64,000 nucleotides of DNA from Peptoniphilaceae bacterium (GTDB taxonomy: Bacteria > Bacillota > Clostridia > Tissierellales > Peptoniphilaceae), in contig CABJAE010000005.1 in NCBI GenBank assembly GCA_902363535.1, positions 91,660-155,659 on the forward strand, in the 5' to 3' direction. Both the position numbers and the translations under genes were made by a program. Every line of letters starts with the position of its first letter. The first letter of the stretch is position 1. The notes under the pieces were generated by a model that was given only the letters and a program-made list of their open reading frames with translations, searched no databases and was not told where the DNA came from. Below are positions 7,011 through 15,498 of this stretch, piece after piece.

Positions 7011-8306
7011 GTGTTACAAGATGAGATTCGGCAACGCCTTGGAATCAATAAATCAAGCAATCAAAACGACTTTATGTTGTGGATGGATTGCTACCACGGT
7101 GAATACCCATGGCTTGGTGGTGATAACTTAGAAAGTTTAGGTTTAGCTGCGAGCATTTCGTCCGAGTTTGCAAGGCTTGCGACCATTGAGTTGGAAAGTG
7201 AAATTGTAAATGACGAAGAATTAAATAAAATTTATCAAGAAGTCATTGACCATTGTAGGAACTTTACAGAATATGCCATGGCGTTTGGCGGTTTGATTAT
7301 AAAGCCGTATCCAGTAGGCGATGAGATTAGGTTTGATTTCGCCACGCCTGATCGTTATGTCATTAAAGATATTAACAGCCACGTTATTTTCATCGATCGA
7401 ATAATCAAGTTTGAAGACGACAAAGATGTTTATTACACGCGACTTGAAGAACACATGAAAGACGGACATTGGATCGTGACGAATTCATTCTATCGTTCTG
7501 AAAATTATTCAACATTAGGCGAATTATGCACTCAAGACGGCATTGCCGAGTGGGCAGGAATTGTTCCTGAATCAGTTATTGAGTATGACCGACCGTTATT
7601 TGCCTATTTAAAAAATCCACAAGCGAATAACTTAGATTGGCAGAATAAAGAAGGCGTTTCTTGTTTCGCCAGGGCATTGAGCTTGATTCAAGATGCGGAT
7701 GAGCAATATCAACGTACCTTGTGGGAGTTTAGAGGTTCTGAACTTGCCATCGATGCGGATGTGACTGTTCTAACGCAAAGAGGAGAGCTACCACATGGGA
7801 AAGAAAGGTTATTTCGAAACCTTGGGATTGACCAGGAATCAGGATTTTATGAAGTGTTCAGTCCTGCGATTAGAGATTCTTCCTTGTTTAATGGTTTAAA
7901 TAAAATTCTTCGCCGAATTGAATTCACTGTAGGACTTGCTTATGGAACATTATCCGAAGTGGATCAAGTGGATAAGACGGCAACAGAAGTGAAGGCAAGT
8001 AAGCAACGATCTTATGCCACTATCGTCGACATTCAAAAAGAAATTCAAAAAGCGTTAACTGAGACGGCCGAACTGATTTGCTTCTGGCTAAATAAACAAG
8101 AGCCCGACATTAGTTTTAGTTTTGATGATTCCTTGATCGTGGATAGCGAAACGGAACAGAAGATACGGATGCAAGAAGTAGCAGCCGGCTTGATAAAGCC
8201 TGAAAACTATTTGATGTGGCGGTATGGAATATCTGAAGAAGAAGCGAGGAAGATGCTTCCGAGCGTTGAAGAAACGGATGATGAAGATGACGAAACGGTG
8301 GAGTAA
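7011..8306 (+). CDS. Portal protein (SPP1 gp6-like)
   Basis: 431 residues. It starts at a GTG after a strong AGGAGGTGAGATC. The order (terL, portal, minor capsid) and the sequence (N-terminal LQDEIRQRLGI, central PDRYVIKDINSHVIFID, the helix around VGLAYGTLSEVDQVDKTATEVKAS, and an acidic C-terminus) are those of SPP1-type portals. Twelve copies form the ring through which DNA enters and leaves the head and on which the connector is built. The C-terminal ETDDEDDETVE tail is unusually acidic. Confidence 0.9.
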   Translation: MLQDEIRQRLGINKSSNQNDFMLWMDCYHGEYPWLGGDNLESLGLAASISSEFARLATIELESEIVNDEELNKIYQEVIDHCRNFTEYAMAFGGLIIKPYPVGDEIRFDFATPDRYVIKDINSHVIFIDRIIKFEDDKDVYYTRLEEHMKDGHWIVTNSFYRSENYSTLGELCTQDGIAEWAGIVPESVIEYDRPLFAYLKNPQANNLDWQNKEGVSCFARALSLIQDADEQYQRTLWEFRGSELAIDADVTVLTQRGELPHGKERLFRNLGIDQESGFYEVFSPAIRDSSLFNGLNKILRRIEFTVGLAYGTLSEVDQVDKTATEVKASKQRSYATIVDIQKEIQKALTETAELICFWLNKQEPDISFSFDDSLIVDSETEQKIRMQEVAAGLIKPENYLMWRYGISEEEARKMLPSVEETDDEDDETVE

Positions 8307-8309
8307 CCT

Positions 8310-9833
8310 ATGCTTAGCCCAGATTATTTTGTCGGAGCTGATAAACAGATTCAGAAGTATTTAGAACAACTTGAAGACGATGTGCTTCGGGATGTTGCGA
8401 GACATTTAAGAACTGCGACCGGGAGAAATCAAATGGAAGCAATGATTGATGTAGATTACAGCCTTAATGACATGACGAAGAAGGTTGCAAAGTTTTCAAA
8501 TCAATCGGTCTCCGAAATTGAAAAGATCATGGAAGCGGCAGGTGTAAAATCATATGCCGATGACAAAAAGCTATACGCAAAAGGGGAAAAGCATCTTCCG
8601 GATTACCAAGACAATTTATCGGCCATGAAGTTCGTTGAGGCAATTAAAAGACAAAGTGGAAATGATTTAAAGAATATCACCAAAACTACCGGTTTCGCCG
8701 GGAAGGGGTTAACGCAGTTTTACCGGACAGAACTTTCTCAGGCAGTTTTAAATTTAAGATCCGGCGCCTTTTCTTCCGATCAAATTATTCGACAAATGGT
8801 CAATAAATGCGCCGACCGCGGCTTGGTAAGTGTAGACTATGCCTCGGGAAGAACAATGCGCATGGAAGCTGCTGTGCGAATGTGCGTGAATACAGGATTT
8901 AGACAATTAACAACTCAAATGGGGTTAATGAATGCAGAACTCGTCGGCCAAGATTTAATGGAAATATCCGCACACGCAGGAGCAAGGCCGACGCACCAAG
9001 AGTGGCAAGGACAGATTGTTTCTTTAAGCGGAAAACCTGATTATTTGTCATTGAATGATATTGGCTATGGTTCCGCCGACGGCTTTAGCGGCGTCAATTG
9101 TAGGCATAGCTGGTACCCATTCTTTGAGGGAATCTCTGAACCTGCATATAGTGATTTCGAAGAGCCGCAACCGTTTGAGTATAAAGGGAAAAAATACACT
9201 GCGTACGAAGCCGCTCAACGCATACGGCATCTGGAAAATTCCATCAAGAAAGAAAAACGAAAGATTACTATGTATGACGAACTCGGCGATGAAGATAGAG
9301 TAACGACGCACAAAGTGCGGGAGCAGCGATTGCGCCAAGAGCGGGATAAATTCAGCAATCATGCGAAGGTGTACAGGACAAAAAAAGATGGGTATAATAG
9401 GAATGATAGAAACATTTCCGGCGCAATATCGGATGAGCACTCTCAAGAGGCAAGAAAGCACGCTAAGCTCTATTACAATGAGATTCGAGGACAAACCACC
9501 GATATAGCAAGAATTGCATCGAATACCGGTTATGACGAATCTATTATAAAGGAGATAAAAGAGTATCTTTTCATCGATAAACACCAGTTGATTGACGGCT
9601 ATCGTAGATTCGATCCGGACTTCGCTATTGCTCAAAGCTGGCAACGATTAGCTCAGAATGACATTAAAAAACATGATTTGACATTGTTAAAACACGAAAT
9701 CCACGAACGAAGGCTGATAGCTAGAGGAATGACGCAAGACGAAGCGCACAAAGAAACATCGAAGTTATACAACTATAAGAAAGAGGCGGGTGAGTATTAT
9801 GCTAAACTTAAGAAGCGTAAGAAAAGAAAATAA
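8310..9833 (+). CDS. Minor capsid protein (Phage_min_cap2 / gp7 type) with C-terminal toxin-like domain
   Basis: 507 residues. Residues 1-290 are a phage minor capsid protein 2: SAHAGARPTHQEWQGQIVSL and GYGSADGFSGVNCRHSWYPF are its hallmark motifs. After a coiled coil (RIRHLENSIKKEKRKI) there is an extra region at about 370-507 that capsid assembly does not need: helices, RRFDPDFAIAQSWQRL, and HDLTLLKHEIHERRLIARGM. This resembles the C-terminal domains of polymorphic toxins such as RHS/WapA tips. The last 35 bases overlap a small immunity-like gene. The capsid part is certain; the toxin reading comes from family resemblance and context. Confidence 0.88.
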   Translation: MLSPDYFVGADKQIQKYLEQLEDDVLRDVARHLRTATGRNQMEAMIDVDYSLNDMTKKVAKFSNQSVSEIEKIMEAAGVKSYADDKKLYAKGEKHLPDYQDNLSAMKFVEAIKRQSGNDLKNITKTTGFAGKGLTQFYRTELSQAVLNLRSGAFSSDQIIRQMVNKCADRGLVSVDYASGRTMRMEAAVRMCVNTGFRQLTTQMGLMNAELVGQDLMEISAHAGARPTHQEWQGQIVSLSGKPDYLSLNDIGYGSADGFSGVNCRHSWYPFFEGISEPAYSDFEEPQPFEYKGKKYTAYEAAQRIRHLENSIKKEKRKITMYDELGDEDRVTTHKVREQRLRQERDKFSNHAKVYRTKKDGYNRNDRNISGAISDEHSQEARKHAKLYYNEIRGQTTDIARIASNTGYDESIIKEIKEYLFIDKHQLIDGYRRFDPDFAIAQSWQRLAQNDIKKHDLTLLKHEIHERRLIARGMTQDEAHKETSKLYNYKKEAGEYYAKLKKRKKRK

Positions 9834-10047
9834 TATCATTTCTGCGGACTATTACCCTGAAGATTGGGGTGAGTTTGGCACCGTTTCTGTCAATTGTAAC
9901 GACTTTGATGACTATGAAATCAATCTTAGTCCGAAGGATAAAAGGGAATATAGTGGCTATCCATATGCAATTAACGCATTAAATGCTCTTAGAGACATGG
10001 CAGAAGGTGAACGTGAGATTAAAGACTGCGTAGTGATGTGGTATTAG
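9799..10047 (+). CDS. Putative immunity protein for the capsid-fused toxin domain
   Basis: 82 residues from ATG 9799, with AAGAGGCGGG upstream; a GTG at 9790 is also in frame. It overlaps the end of the minor capsid gene by 35 bases. The sequence has a recurring small-immunity look: IISADYYPEDWGEFGTVSV, then SGYPYAINALNALRDM and a final CVVMWY. It is acidic and compact. Translational coupling to a toxin-like C-terminus is the standard arrangement for polymorphic toxin immunity genes. The role is inferred; I cannot name a family. Confidence 0.55.
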   Translation: MLNLRSVRKENNIISADYYPEDWGEFGTVSVNCNDFDDYEINLSPKDKREYSGYPYAINALNALRDMAEGEREIKDCVVMWY

Positions 10048-10371
10048 ATGATTGAAGACTTTAAGATAATTTACACCATCCTATCGACGCTCCAAAGCTC
10101 TCTAGATTATCCGAAGGTTGATGTCGAACGCTTAAGCGCAGAATATTTGGAAATCAATAAGCACCGGCGCGATCATCTATTAGAAATGCTCGTAGATGCA
10201 GGATATATTAAAGGAGTTCAGGTGCGGCGCTACGAAGACGGAAGCTATCTTTTAATGTTGAAAGATGTTCAAATTACCCTGAAAGGCTTAGAGTACTTAG
10301 AGGAAAACTCTATTCTAAGGCGCGTTCAACGTGAGTTAAAGGGAATCAAAGAAACAATTCCGGGGTTATAA
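10048..10371 (+). CDS. YjcQ-family protein
   Basis: 107 residues. The pattern MIEDFKIIYTILSTLQSSLD, then HRRDHLLEMLVDAGYIKGVQ, and LKDVQITLKGLEYLEENS is that of the YjcQ family (PF09639): winged-helix-like phage or plasmid proteins of unknown function. Its ATG follows the immunity-like gene's stop directly (TAGATG), so the two are probably coupled. A role in controlling the neighbouring genes is conceivable but unproven. Confidence 0.8.
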   Translation: MIEDFKIIYTILSTLQSSLDYPKVDVERLSAEYLEINKHRRDHLLEMLVDAGYIKGVQVRRYEDGSYLLMLKDVQITLKGLEYLEENSILRRVQRELKGIKETIPGL

Positions 10372-10419
10372 AACAGAGCTCTTGTTCAAACGAAATAGGA
10401 GCTTTTTTAGTGCAAAAAT

Positions 10420-10680
10420 ATGAAGCTAACAATAAAACACTATCCAAAGTTGGAGCGGCCTTGGTTATTAAAGCGTGAGCATGGAGATTACGATCAACAT
10501 GCTCATTTTTATACCGAGAAAGAAGCGAAATGCTGTCGTCGATTGATCGATCAAGGTCGTTATCCTTATGAGAAAAAATATAAAATCGCGATGAAGCGAC
10601 TTTTATCAGAAGAAGAATTTAAAGCGTTGCGTAAAAAGCAACGCTATTTTAATAGTCAAAAAGGAGTCCGTAGGTCCTGA
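10420..10680 (+). CDS. Phage protein of unknown function (86 aa)
   Basis: Very basic (many Lys, Arg, His) with two Cys (EAKCCRRLI). Starts MKLTIKHYPKLERPWLLKRE. No clear ribosome site directly before the ATG; GGAGC lies about 20 bases upstream. It sits just before the tRNA-Trp, at a spot where small accessory genes are common. No family recognised. Confidence 0.5.
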   Translation: MKLTIKHYPKLERPWLLKREHGDYDQHAHFYTEKEAKCCRRLIDQGRYPYEKKYKIAMKRLLSEEEFKALRKKQRYFNSQKGVRRS

Positions 10681-10723
10681 GTAAGACGTTAAACTGCTCC
10701 ATGTTTTGGTCTCCTTTCGATCA

Positions 10724-10742
10724 TGGCGGCGAAAAGCCGCCA
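10724..10742 (+). other. Strong hairpin just upstream of tRNA-Trp
   Basis: TGGCGGC (10724-10730), loop GAAAA, GCCGCCA (10736-10742). Seven perfect pairs, with no T-run behind, ending 4 bases before the tRNA. It may be a processing signal or an mRNA 3' block. Confidence 0.6.
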
Positions 10743-10746
10743 ATAT

Positions 10747-10823
10747 AGAAGTGTAGCTTAGTTAGGCAAAGCATCGGTCTCCAAAACCGAAGATCGAAGG
10801 TTCAAATCCTTCCACTTCTGCCA
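10747..10823 (+). tRNA. trnW: tRNA-Trp (anticodon CCA), phage-encoded
   Basis: It folds as a full cloverleaf. Acceptor AGAAGTG/CACTTCT, 7 pairs. D-stem GCTT/AAGC. Anticodon stem TCGGT/ACCGA with loop CTCCAAA, giving anticodon CCA. T-stem GAAGG/CCTTC with loop TTCAAAT. Discriminator G at 10820 and encoded CCA at 10821-10823. It lies inside the head gene operon between an unknown gene and the scaffold gene. Anticodon CCA reads UGG only, so it is not a UGA suppressor. Confidence 0.95.
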
Positions 10824-10892
10824 GATTGGCGAATCTAAAACGCAAACACAAGACAGAGCGACGTCTCAAAAAGCTAAGTGTAGGAGGAACAC

Positions 10893-11459
10893 ATGACAAC
10901 AGAAGAACTGAAAGCACTAGGGTTAGATGAAACGCAGATTAAGGAAGTTTTTAGGCTGCATGGATTAGTCGTAAGCGAATTTAAAGACTTAGAAAACGAA
11001 AACAAAATCTTGAATTCGGAAAAAGAAAATTTAGAATTGCAATTAAAAAATGCGAATGAAAAAATTGAAGAATTTAAAGATTTAGACGTGGATGCAATCA
11101 AGAAGGAAGCCGAAGACTATAAACAAAAATATGAAGAGTCGACAGTGAACCATCAATCGGACATTGATCGATTAAAGCGTGATTTTAATATTGAATCGGC
11201 GTTAATGGGTGCAAAGGTAAAAAATACGAAGGCCGCAAAAGCGTTATTGGATATGGACGCGTTAACAACGGCAGAAGATTTTAATAAGGCACTTGACGCA
11301 CAAATTAAAGGCATTCGCGAAACAGATGCTTATTTGTTCCAACCGACCCAAGGAAGCGGATCTATTGGAGGAACGGGCAATCCTGAAAAGCCGAAAGAAA
11401 ACATGACTTATTCTGAAATGATGGATTATTTATCGACACATCCAGGTGCTGAAATTTAA
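10893..11459 (+). CDS. Scaffold protein (phage minor structural GP20 family)
   Basis: 188 residues. Mostly coiled coil (residues 20-105, rich in E, K, N and L), then a helical part (ALMGAKVKNTKAAKALLDMD) and a short Gly/Pro linker before the end. This is the typical GP20 scaffold shape placed directly before the major capsid gene. It guides prohead assembly and is then lost. A strong AGGAGG precedes the ATG. Confidence 0.88.
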   Translation: MTTEELKALGLDETQIKEVFRLHGLVVSEFKDLENENKILNSEKENLELQLKNANEKIEEFKDLDVDAIKKEAEDYKQKYEESTVNHQSDIDRLKRDFNIESALMGAKVKNTKAAKALLDMDALTTAEDFNKALDAQIKGIRETDAYLFQPTQGSGSIGGTGNPEKPKENMTYSEMMDYLSTHPGAEI

Positions 11460-11471
11460 GGAGGAAAAGAA

Positions 11472-12527
11472 ATGGCAGGATTATTTGACAGCAAAAACTT
11501 TAATGCCGAAGTGTTCGGCAAGTATTACGACACGATTCCGAAACTGAAAAGAAATGAATTAGTTAAGTCGAAAGCGATCGTGATGAATGATCGCATTAAA
11601 CCGACCATGGCAGAGCAAACAGGCGGAAACATTGTTACTGTTCCCTTGTTCGGTCACATTGGCGGTACTGTATCGAACTATGACGGTCAAACGGACATCG
11701 TAGAAAATGATACCCCGACCTTTACCCATACGCGGGTTGTTGTCGGTCGTGCGAACGCATGGGTTGAAAAAGACTTCGCCTATGATATTACAGGCGGCGT
11801 CGACTTTATGGACAATGTGGCAAAACAAGTGTCTGAATACTGGGATGAAATCGATCAAGATACGATTCTTTCTATCTTGAAAGGCATCTTCGGTATGACC
11901 GGCGCCGAAAACAAAAAGTTTGTCGACGGCCACACTTCCGATATTACGAAAGTTGATAGCGGCAAATTTAATGAAGTAACGCTGAATAACGCACTTCAAG
12001 CAGCCGTGGGAGAAAACAAAGTTAACTTTAGTTTGGCGATCATGCATTCTCAAGTTGCTACGAATTTGGAAAATCTGAATTTACTTGAGCATCTGAAATA
12101 TACCGACGCGACAGGCGTTCAACGCGATCTAACCTTGGCAACGCTGAATGGCCGTTCTGTAATTATTGACGATTCCATGCCTACTGAGGTTGAAACAACT
12201 TCCAGCGGCGATGTGGTGAAGTACACCACTTATATTTTAGGCGAAGGTGCGTTCGAATTTACCGATGCAGGGGTTAAGGTTCCCTTCGAAATGGATCGCA
12301 ATCCCAAGGTAAACGGTGGTCAAGATACTCTGTACTCTCGTCAACGTCACTGCTTCGCCCCTTATGGGATCAACTTTACTAACAAGTCCATGAAGACTTT
12401 ATCTCCGACCAATCAAGAATTGGAAAACGGAACGAACTGGGAATTAGTCAATACCAACGCATCCAGCGGAAAACAATATATCGATCATAAAGCCGTGCCT
12501 ATCGCCAGAGTTATTTCTTTGGGTTAA
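11472..12527 (+). CDS. Major capsid protein
   Basis: 351 residues, directly after the scaffold gene with an AAGGAGGAAAAG ribosome site. The fold is expected to be HK97-like: VEKDFAYDITGGVDFMDNVA followed by VSEYWDEIDQDTILS is the spine helix, AIMHSQVATNLENLNLLEHL and SVIIDDSMP are A-domain elements, and the C-terminal half carries GAFEFTDAGVKVPFEMDR. This is the family usually found with GP20 scaffolds in Firmicutes phages. Hundreds of copies make the shell. Confidence 0.92.
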   Translation: MAGLFDSKNFNAEVFGKYYDTIPKLKRNELVKSKAIVMNDRIKPTMAEQTGGNIVTVPLFGHIGGTVSNYDGQTDIVENDTPTFTHTRVVVGRANAWVEKDFAYDITGGVDFMDNVAKQVSEYWDEIDQDTILSILKGIFGMTGAENKKFVDGHTSDITKVDSGKFNEVTLNNALQAAVGENKVNFSLAIMHSQVATNLENLNLLEHLKYTDATGVQRDLTLATLNGRSVIIDDSMPTEVETTSSGDVVKYTTYILGEGAFEFTDAGVKVPFEMDRNPKVNGGQDTLYSRQRHCFAPYGINFTNKSMKTLSPTNQELENGTNWELVNTNASSGKQYIDHKAVPIARVISLG

Positions 12528-12529
12528 TT

Positions 12530-12910
12530 ATGGAAAACTTATATAAGGAATTTACAGACTCGGGCAGAGATATGACTCTGTCTGAGTTTTCCTTAAAGTT
12601 TAAACAGGCGAAAGCTCTGATCGATTACTTGACGTTCGGGCGAATTGACTATACTAATCCTCAATTGGTGGAGCGATTCAATGATTGCGTTCTGGAACTA
12701 ATCACTTATGATTTCGATCAAGAGAAAGACTTTTTAAAAGGTCATCGTTCGGACGGCATAAAGTCTGAGGCGGTCGGATCTCAACGCGTCGATTATTTGA
12801 CGGCCACTGTTGACGATATGAACAAATTGGACGCAATGAAACAAAACAAATATGTTGGGATTATAAAAAAATATTTTGGATTGACAGGTTTAATGTATCG
12901 AGGTGTTTAA
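12530..12910 (+). CDS. Head-tail connector, adaptor type
   Basis: 126 residues, helical (FSLKFKQAKALIDYLTFGRI and ERFNDCVLELITYDF). Its position right after the major capsid gene and its helical content match head completion adaptors of the gp15/gp6 type that sit under the portal. Two bases separate it from the capsid stop. The name comes mainly from order and size. Confidence 0.7.
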   Translation: MENLYKEFTDSGRDMTLSEFSLKFKQAKALIDYLTFGRIDYTNPQLVERFNDCVLELITYDFDQEKDFLKGHRSDGIKSEAVGSQRVDYLTATVDDMNKLDAMKQNKYVGIIKKYFGLTGLMYRGV

Positions 12911-13303
12911 ATGCTAACAAATGCAAACTTAACAATTTTTAATCGATACATTGAAAACAGGGAAACAAAATATCAAAAGTCCTACGTTTACGATGTTCAC
13001 TGGGAAGACAATCAAGGGGCAAATATCTTGCAATCTGGACTCGTGAGCGCTGATCGATCGACGGTTTATATTCCTTTCGATTCCTGTGAGACGTATGTTC
13101 CGCCTTCTGAATTTAAAACGAATCATCAAGGAAAGATTACTTTTCAGCCGGAAGATGTAATTGTTAAAGGAATTATCGAGGACGAGTTTACTACTGTGAA
13201 AGACCTTGAAAAGAAATATGATTTTGTGCGTATGGTGACGACGGTCGACACGAGGGATTATGGGTCACAGAAAATGCGTCACTGGGAAGTAGGTGCGAAA
13301 TAA
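12911..13303 (+). CDS. Head closure (stopper-like) protein
   Basis: 130 residues. Starts MLTNANLTIFNRYIENRETK and contains DRSTVYIPFDSCETYVPPSE, a beta-rich pattern typical of the small minor capsid / head closure proteins encoded second after the major capsid gene. It abuts the previous gene directly and overlaps the next by 1 base. The specific role (stopper) is inferred from order. Confidence 0.65.
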   Translation: MLTNANLTIFNRYIENRETKYQKSYVYDVHWEDNQGANILQSGLVSADRSTVYIPFDSCETYVPPSEFKTNHQGKITFQPEDVIVKGIIEDEFTTVKDLEKKYDFVRMVTTVDTRDYGSQKMRHWEVGAK

Positions 13304-13653
13304 TGAACATCATATTGAAAAAATTTGATTTCGATCAAGGCGCAGCCTACAGGAAGCGGAAGCTTGGAAAAGGTCAGGAAGTACAGCGATATATTGATTC
13401 TGAGTGTATGCGTTTAATGAATCCTTATACGCCGTTTCGGCAAGGGATGTTGATCGGTGCTGCAAGTAACGGAACCAACATTGGTTCTGGAAAGATTATT
13501 CAACAAACGCCTTACGCAAAGCGCTGGTATTATGAGACCGCAAATTTTTCAGGCGCTCCAATGCGTGGGAATAAGTGGTTTGAGCGGATGAAGCAATCGC
13601 ACAAACAATCCATTTTAAAAGGTGCGGCAGCCATTGCAGGAGCTAGATCATGA
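13303..13653 (+). CDS. Minor capsid protein 2 family (HK97 gp10-like position)
   Basis: 116 residues. RLMNPYTPFRQGMLIGAAS followed by QQTPYAKRWYYETANFSGAP is the signature of the phage minor capsid 2 / gp10-like family that works at the head-tail joint. Its end is a small helical Ala-rich tail. Overlaps both neighbours (1 and 4 bases), as in a compact phage morphogenesis operon. Confidence 0.75.
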   Translation: MNIILKKFDFDQGAAYRKRKLGKGQEVQRYIDSECMRLMNPYTPFRQGMLIGAASNGTNIGSGKIIQQTPYAKRWYYETANFSGAPMRGNKWFERMKQSHKQSILKGAAAIAGARS

Positions 13654-14060
13654 CAGCGATTGAAGCAATTAGACAATATTTCATGGATTGTCCCTTATTA
13701 GATGCAGAAGCCAGAATCAATGTGAATTATATTGGAGTTGAGCCGCTGGAATATATTATTTATTCAGATCCTATGGATCCGATTTATAAGAGATATTCCG
13801 ATGGTGGCGTCATTAAACAATATGGATTCACTTTCGCCACACTGAATTACCACTCGCCCGAAGTGATTCAACAATTGGAAAACTCAGGTTTTTATGAAGA
13901 TTTTTCACGTTGGATTGAAGAGAATAACAAAAAAGGGGCGCTTCCCGAAGTGGACGGCGCACAACGAATAGAAGTATTGACCAATGGCTATTTGCTCAAT
14001 GCAGAAGCTGATCGAGGACAATATCAAATACAACTAAAACTTTTATATTTGGAGGTTTAA
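13650..14060 (+). CDS. Tail terminator-like protein (minor capsid 3 family)
   Basis: 136 residues. Order and length, plus PLEYIIYSDPMDPIYKRYSDGG and a mixed alpha/beta pattern ending in a beta strand (QIQLKLLYLEV), match the minor capsid 3 / tail terminator type that caps the tail tube. Starts with a 4-base overlap (ATGA). It sits directly before the tail tube gene. Confidence 0.7.
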   Translation: MTAIEAIRQYFMDCPLLDAEARINVNYIGVEPLEYIIYSDPMDPIYKRYSDGGVIKQYGFTFATLNYHSPEVIQQLENSGFYEDFSRWIEENNKKGALPEVDGAQRIEVLTNGYLLNAEADRGQYQIQLKLLYLEV

Positions 14061-14061
14061 T

Positions 14062-14553
14062 ATGACTACAAAATTAGTACAAAGAGCAGATAAAGTCGCT
14101 TTTATGAAGGTAGACGACACCTACCACAGAATGAAAGGCTTTACTGGCCTATCGAATTCCAAGAATCCGAAAGAATACACTCGTCAATATGTCGATGAAA
14201 TGTTCGAAACTACTGACGTCGTCGGTATTTCGGCATCCATCGAATGGGGCTTTGACCAACTTCTTGGCGATCCTGTTCACGATAAATTGGCTCAACTGAT
14301 CGATGATGAAATTATCGGCACCGATGCGGTTGTAGAAATTTTGGTCGTCGACTTTACAAAGAAAGCCGGCACCGGTTACGAAGCAAGAGAACGGAAATAT
14401 TCCGTCATTCCTAACACCGACGGCGGATCCATGGACGCGTACACTTATGAAGGTACGTTTAGAGTAAACGGCGACTTTAAGAAAGTAACCGTTACCTCTA
14501 AAGACGAATGGCAAACAGCGACCATCGACGCCTCGGCAGCACCTCAACAGTAA
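14062..14553 (+). CDS. Major tail (tube) protein
   Basis: 163 residues. It starts after a GGAGG site (MTTKLVQRADKVAFMKV), is beta-rich, and ends ATIDASAAPQQ. The segment FRVNGDFKKVTVTSKDEWQTATI is the closing strand region of tail tube proteins. It comes right before two tail assembly chaperone genes and the tape measure gene, the fixed position of the tube protein in siphoviruses. Rings of six stack to form the tail. Confidence 0.85.
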   Translation: MTTKLVQRADKVAFMKVDDTYHRMKGFTGLSNSKNPKEYTRQYVDEMFETTDVVGISASIEWGFDQLLGDPVHDKLAQLIDDEIIGTDAVVEILVVDFTKKAGTGYEARERKYSVIPNTDGGSMDAYTYEGTFRVNGDFKKVTVTSKDEWQTATIDASAAPQQ

Positions 14554-14569
14554 TTAGAGAAAGGAGACC

Positions 14570-14911
14570 ATGAACATGGCAAAATTAAAATTTACGAATA
14601 ATGAAATCAAGGTTGACATTGAAGACAACATTTTTTATATCGACATTTTCGACGATGTAGCAAATGAAGGATTTAAAGAAATCCTTGCTCTTGCAGACGA
14701 AATGAAAAGCGGGAATTATGGTTCTTATGATGATCTAATTGCCAAAATGATTCCCATCTTTGACAAAATTCTCGGAGAAGGCGCGATTAAAACCATCTTC
14801 GGTGATAAAAAACCTAAAATGATGCACATCATTCAACTTGCCTATTATTTGACAGATGAGATGAATACACAAAGAGAAGAAATTTTCAAATCGATCTATG
14901 TAAAAAAATGA
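14570..14911 (+). CDS. Tail assembly chaperone (first of two)
   Basis: 113 residues, helical and acidic (FDDVANEGFKEILALADEM). It lies between the tail tube and the tape measure, where two chaperones are expected (gpG/gpGT equivalents). AAAGGAGACC precedes the ATG; a second ATG at 14576 is also possible. Its stop overlaps the next start by 4 bases. No slippery heptamer is evident at its end, so the second chaperone is read from its own start. Confidence 0.7.
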   Translation: MNMAKLKFTNNEIKVDIEDNIFYIDIFDDVANEGFKEILALADEMKSGNYGSYDDLIAKMIPIFDKILGEGAIKTIFGDKKPKMMHIIQLAYYLTDEMNTQREEIFKSIYVKK

Positions 14912-15465
14912 GTAATGTAATCTTAGATGATTTACCCTACTCGGTAAAAATCGAAGGTCTAGAATACCAATTTAAAGCCGATTTTAAAACATTTATGCGA
15001 TTCGAAATTTTAATGGAAGACAAGGAAATTGACGACGCATTGAAGATAGAAATCGCATTGGAAATGTTTTACGGTGACCAATTTATTGTCAATGAATCCG
15101 AGGCAATCACTCGGATTCTTGACATTTATGTTGGAGATGTTATTGAAAAGTCAACTGAAAAAGTTGATCCGGTCTATTCGTTTTCAGAAGACGGCGATTT
15201 GATTTATGTTAGTTTTGTTGAAGCGTATGGAATTGACTTAACTGAATCAAAGATGCACTGGTGGAAATTCAAAGCCTTATTTTATAATCTCCCAGAAACA
15301 ACGATCATGGCAAAAGTCATGGGTTATCGGGCGAAGAAAATTACAACCAACATGCAGCGGGATGAAATTAAGTTTTACAAAAACATGAAGAAATTATATG
15401 CACTGAAACAGAACAAAACGGCATCTGAAAAAGAGCAAGATTTCGCAGATTCTCTGTGGGGTTAG
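14908..15465 (+). CDS. Gp15-family protein (second tail assembly chaperone)
   Basis: 185 residues. MSNVILDDLPYSVKIEGLEY followed by FKTFMRFEILMEDKE is the signature of the phage Gp15 family, placed just before tape measure genes. The helical C-terminus (MKKLYALKQNKTASEKEQDF) probably contacts the tape measure during tail assembly. Starts with a 4-base overlap. Confidence 0.8.
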   Translation: MSNVILDDLPYSVKIEGLEYQFKADFKTFMRFEILMEDKEIDDALKIEIALEMFYGDQFIVNESEAITRILDIYVGDVIEKSTEKVDPVYSFSEDGDLIYVSFVEAYGIDLTESKMHWWKFKALFYNLPETTIMAKVMGYRAKKITTNMQRDEIKFYKNMKKLYALKQNKTASEKEQDFADSLWG

Positions 15466-15498
15466 GCTCTATTTTTTATATAGAAAGCGAGGTGAGAA

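Noticed and set aside
10377-10408. Possible terminator after the YjcQ gene
   Set aside because: Only a 5-base stem (AGCTC/GAGCT) with a 17-base loop before the T-run; too weak to call.
10747-10823. tRNA-Trp as a UGA suppressor
   Set aside because: The anticodon is CCA, which reads only UGG, and UGA is used as a normal stop in phage genes here.
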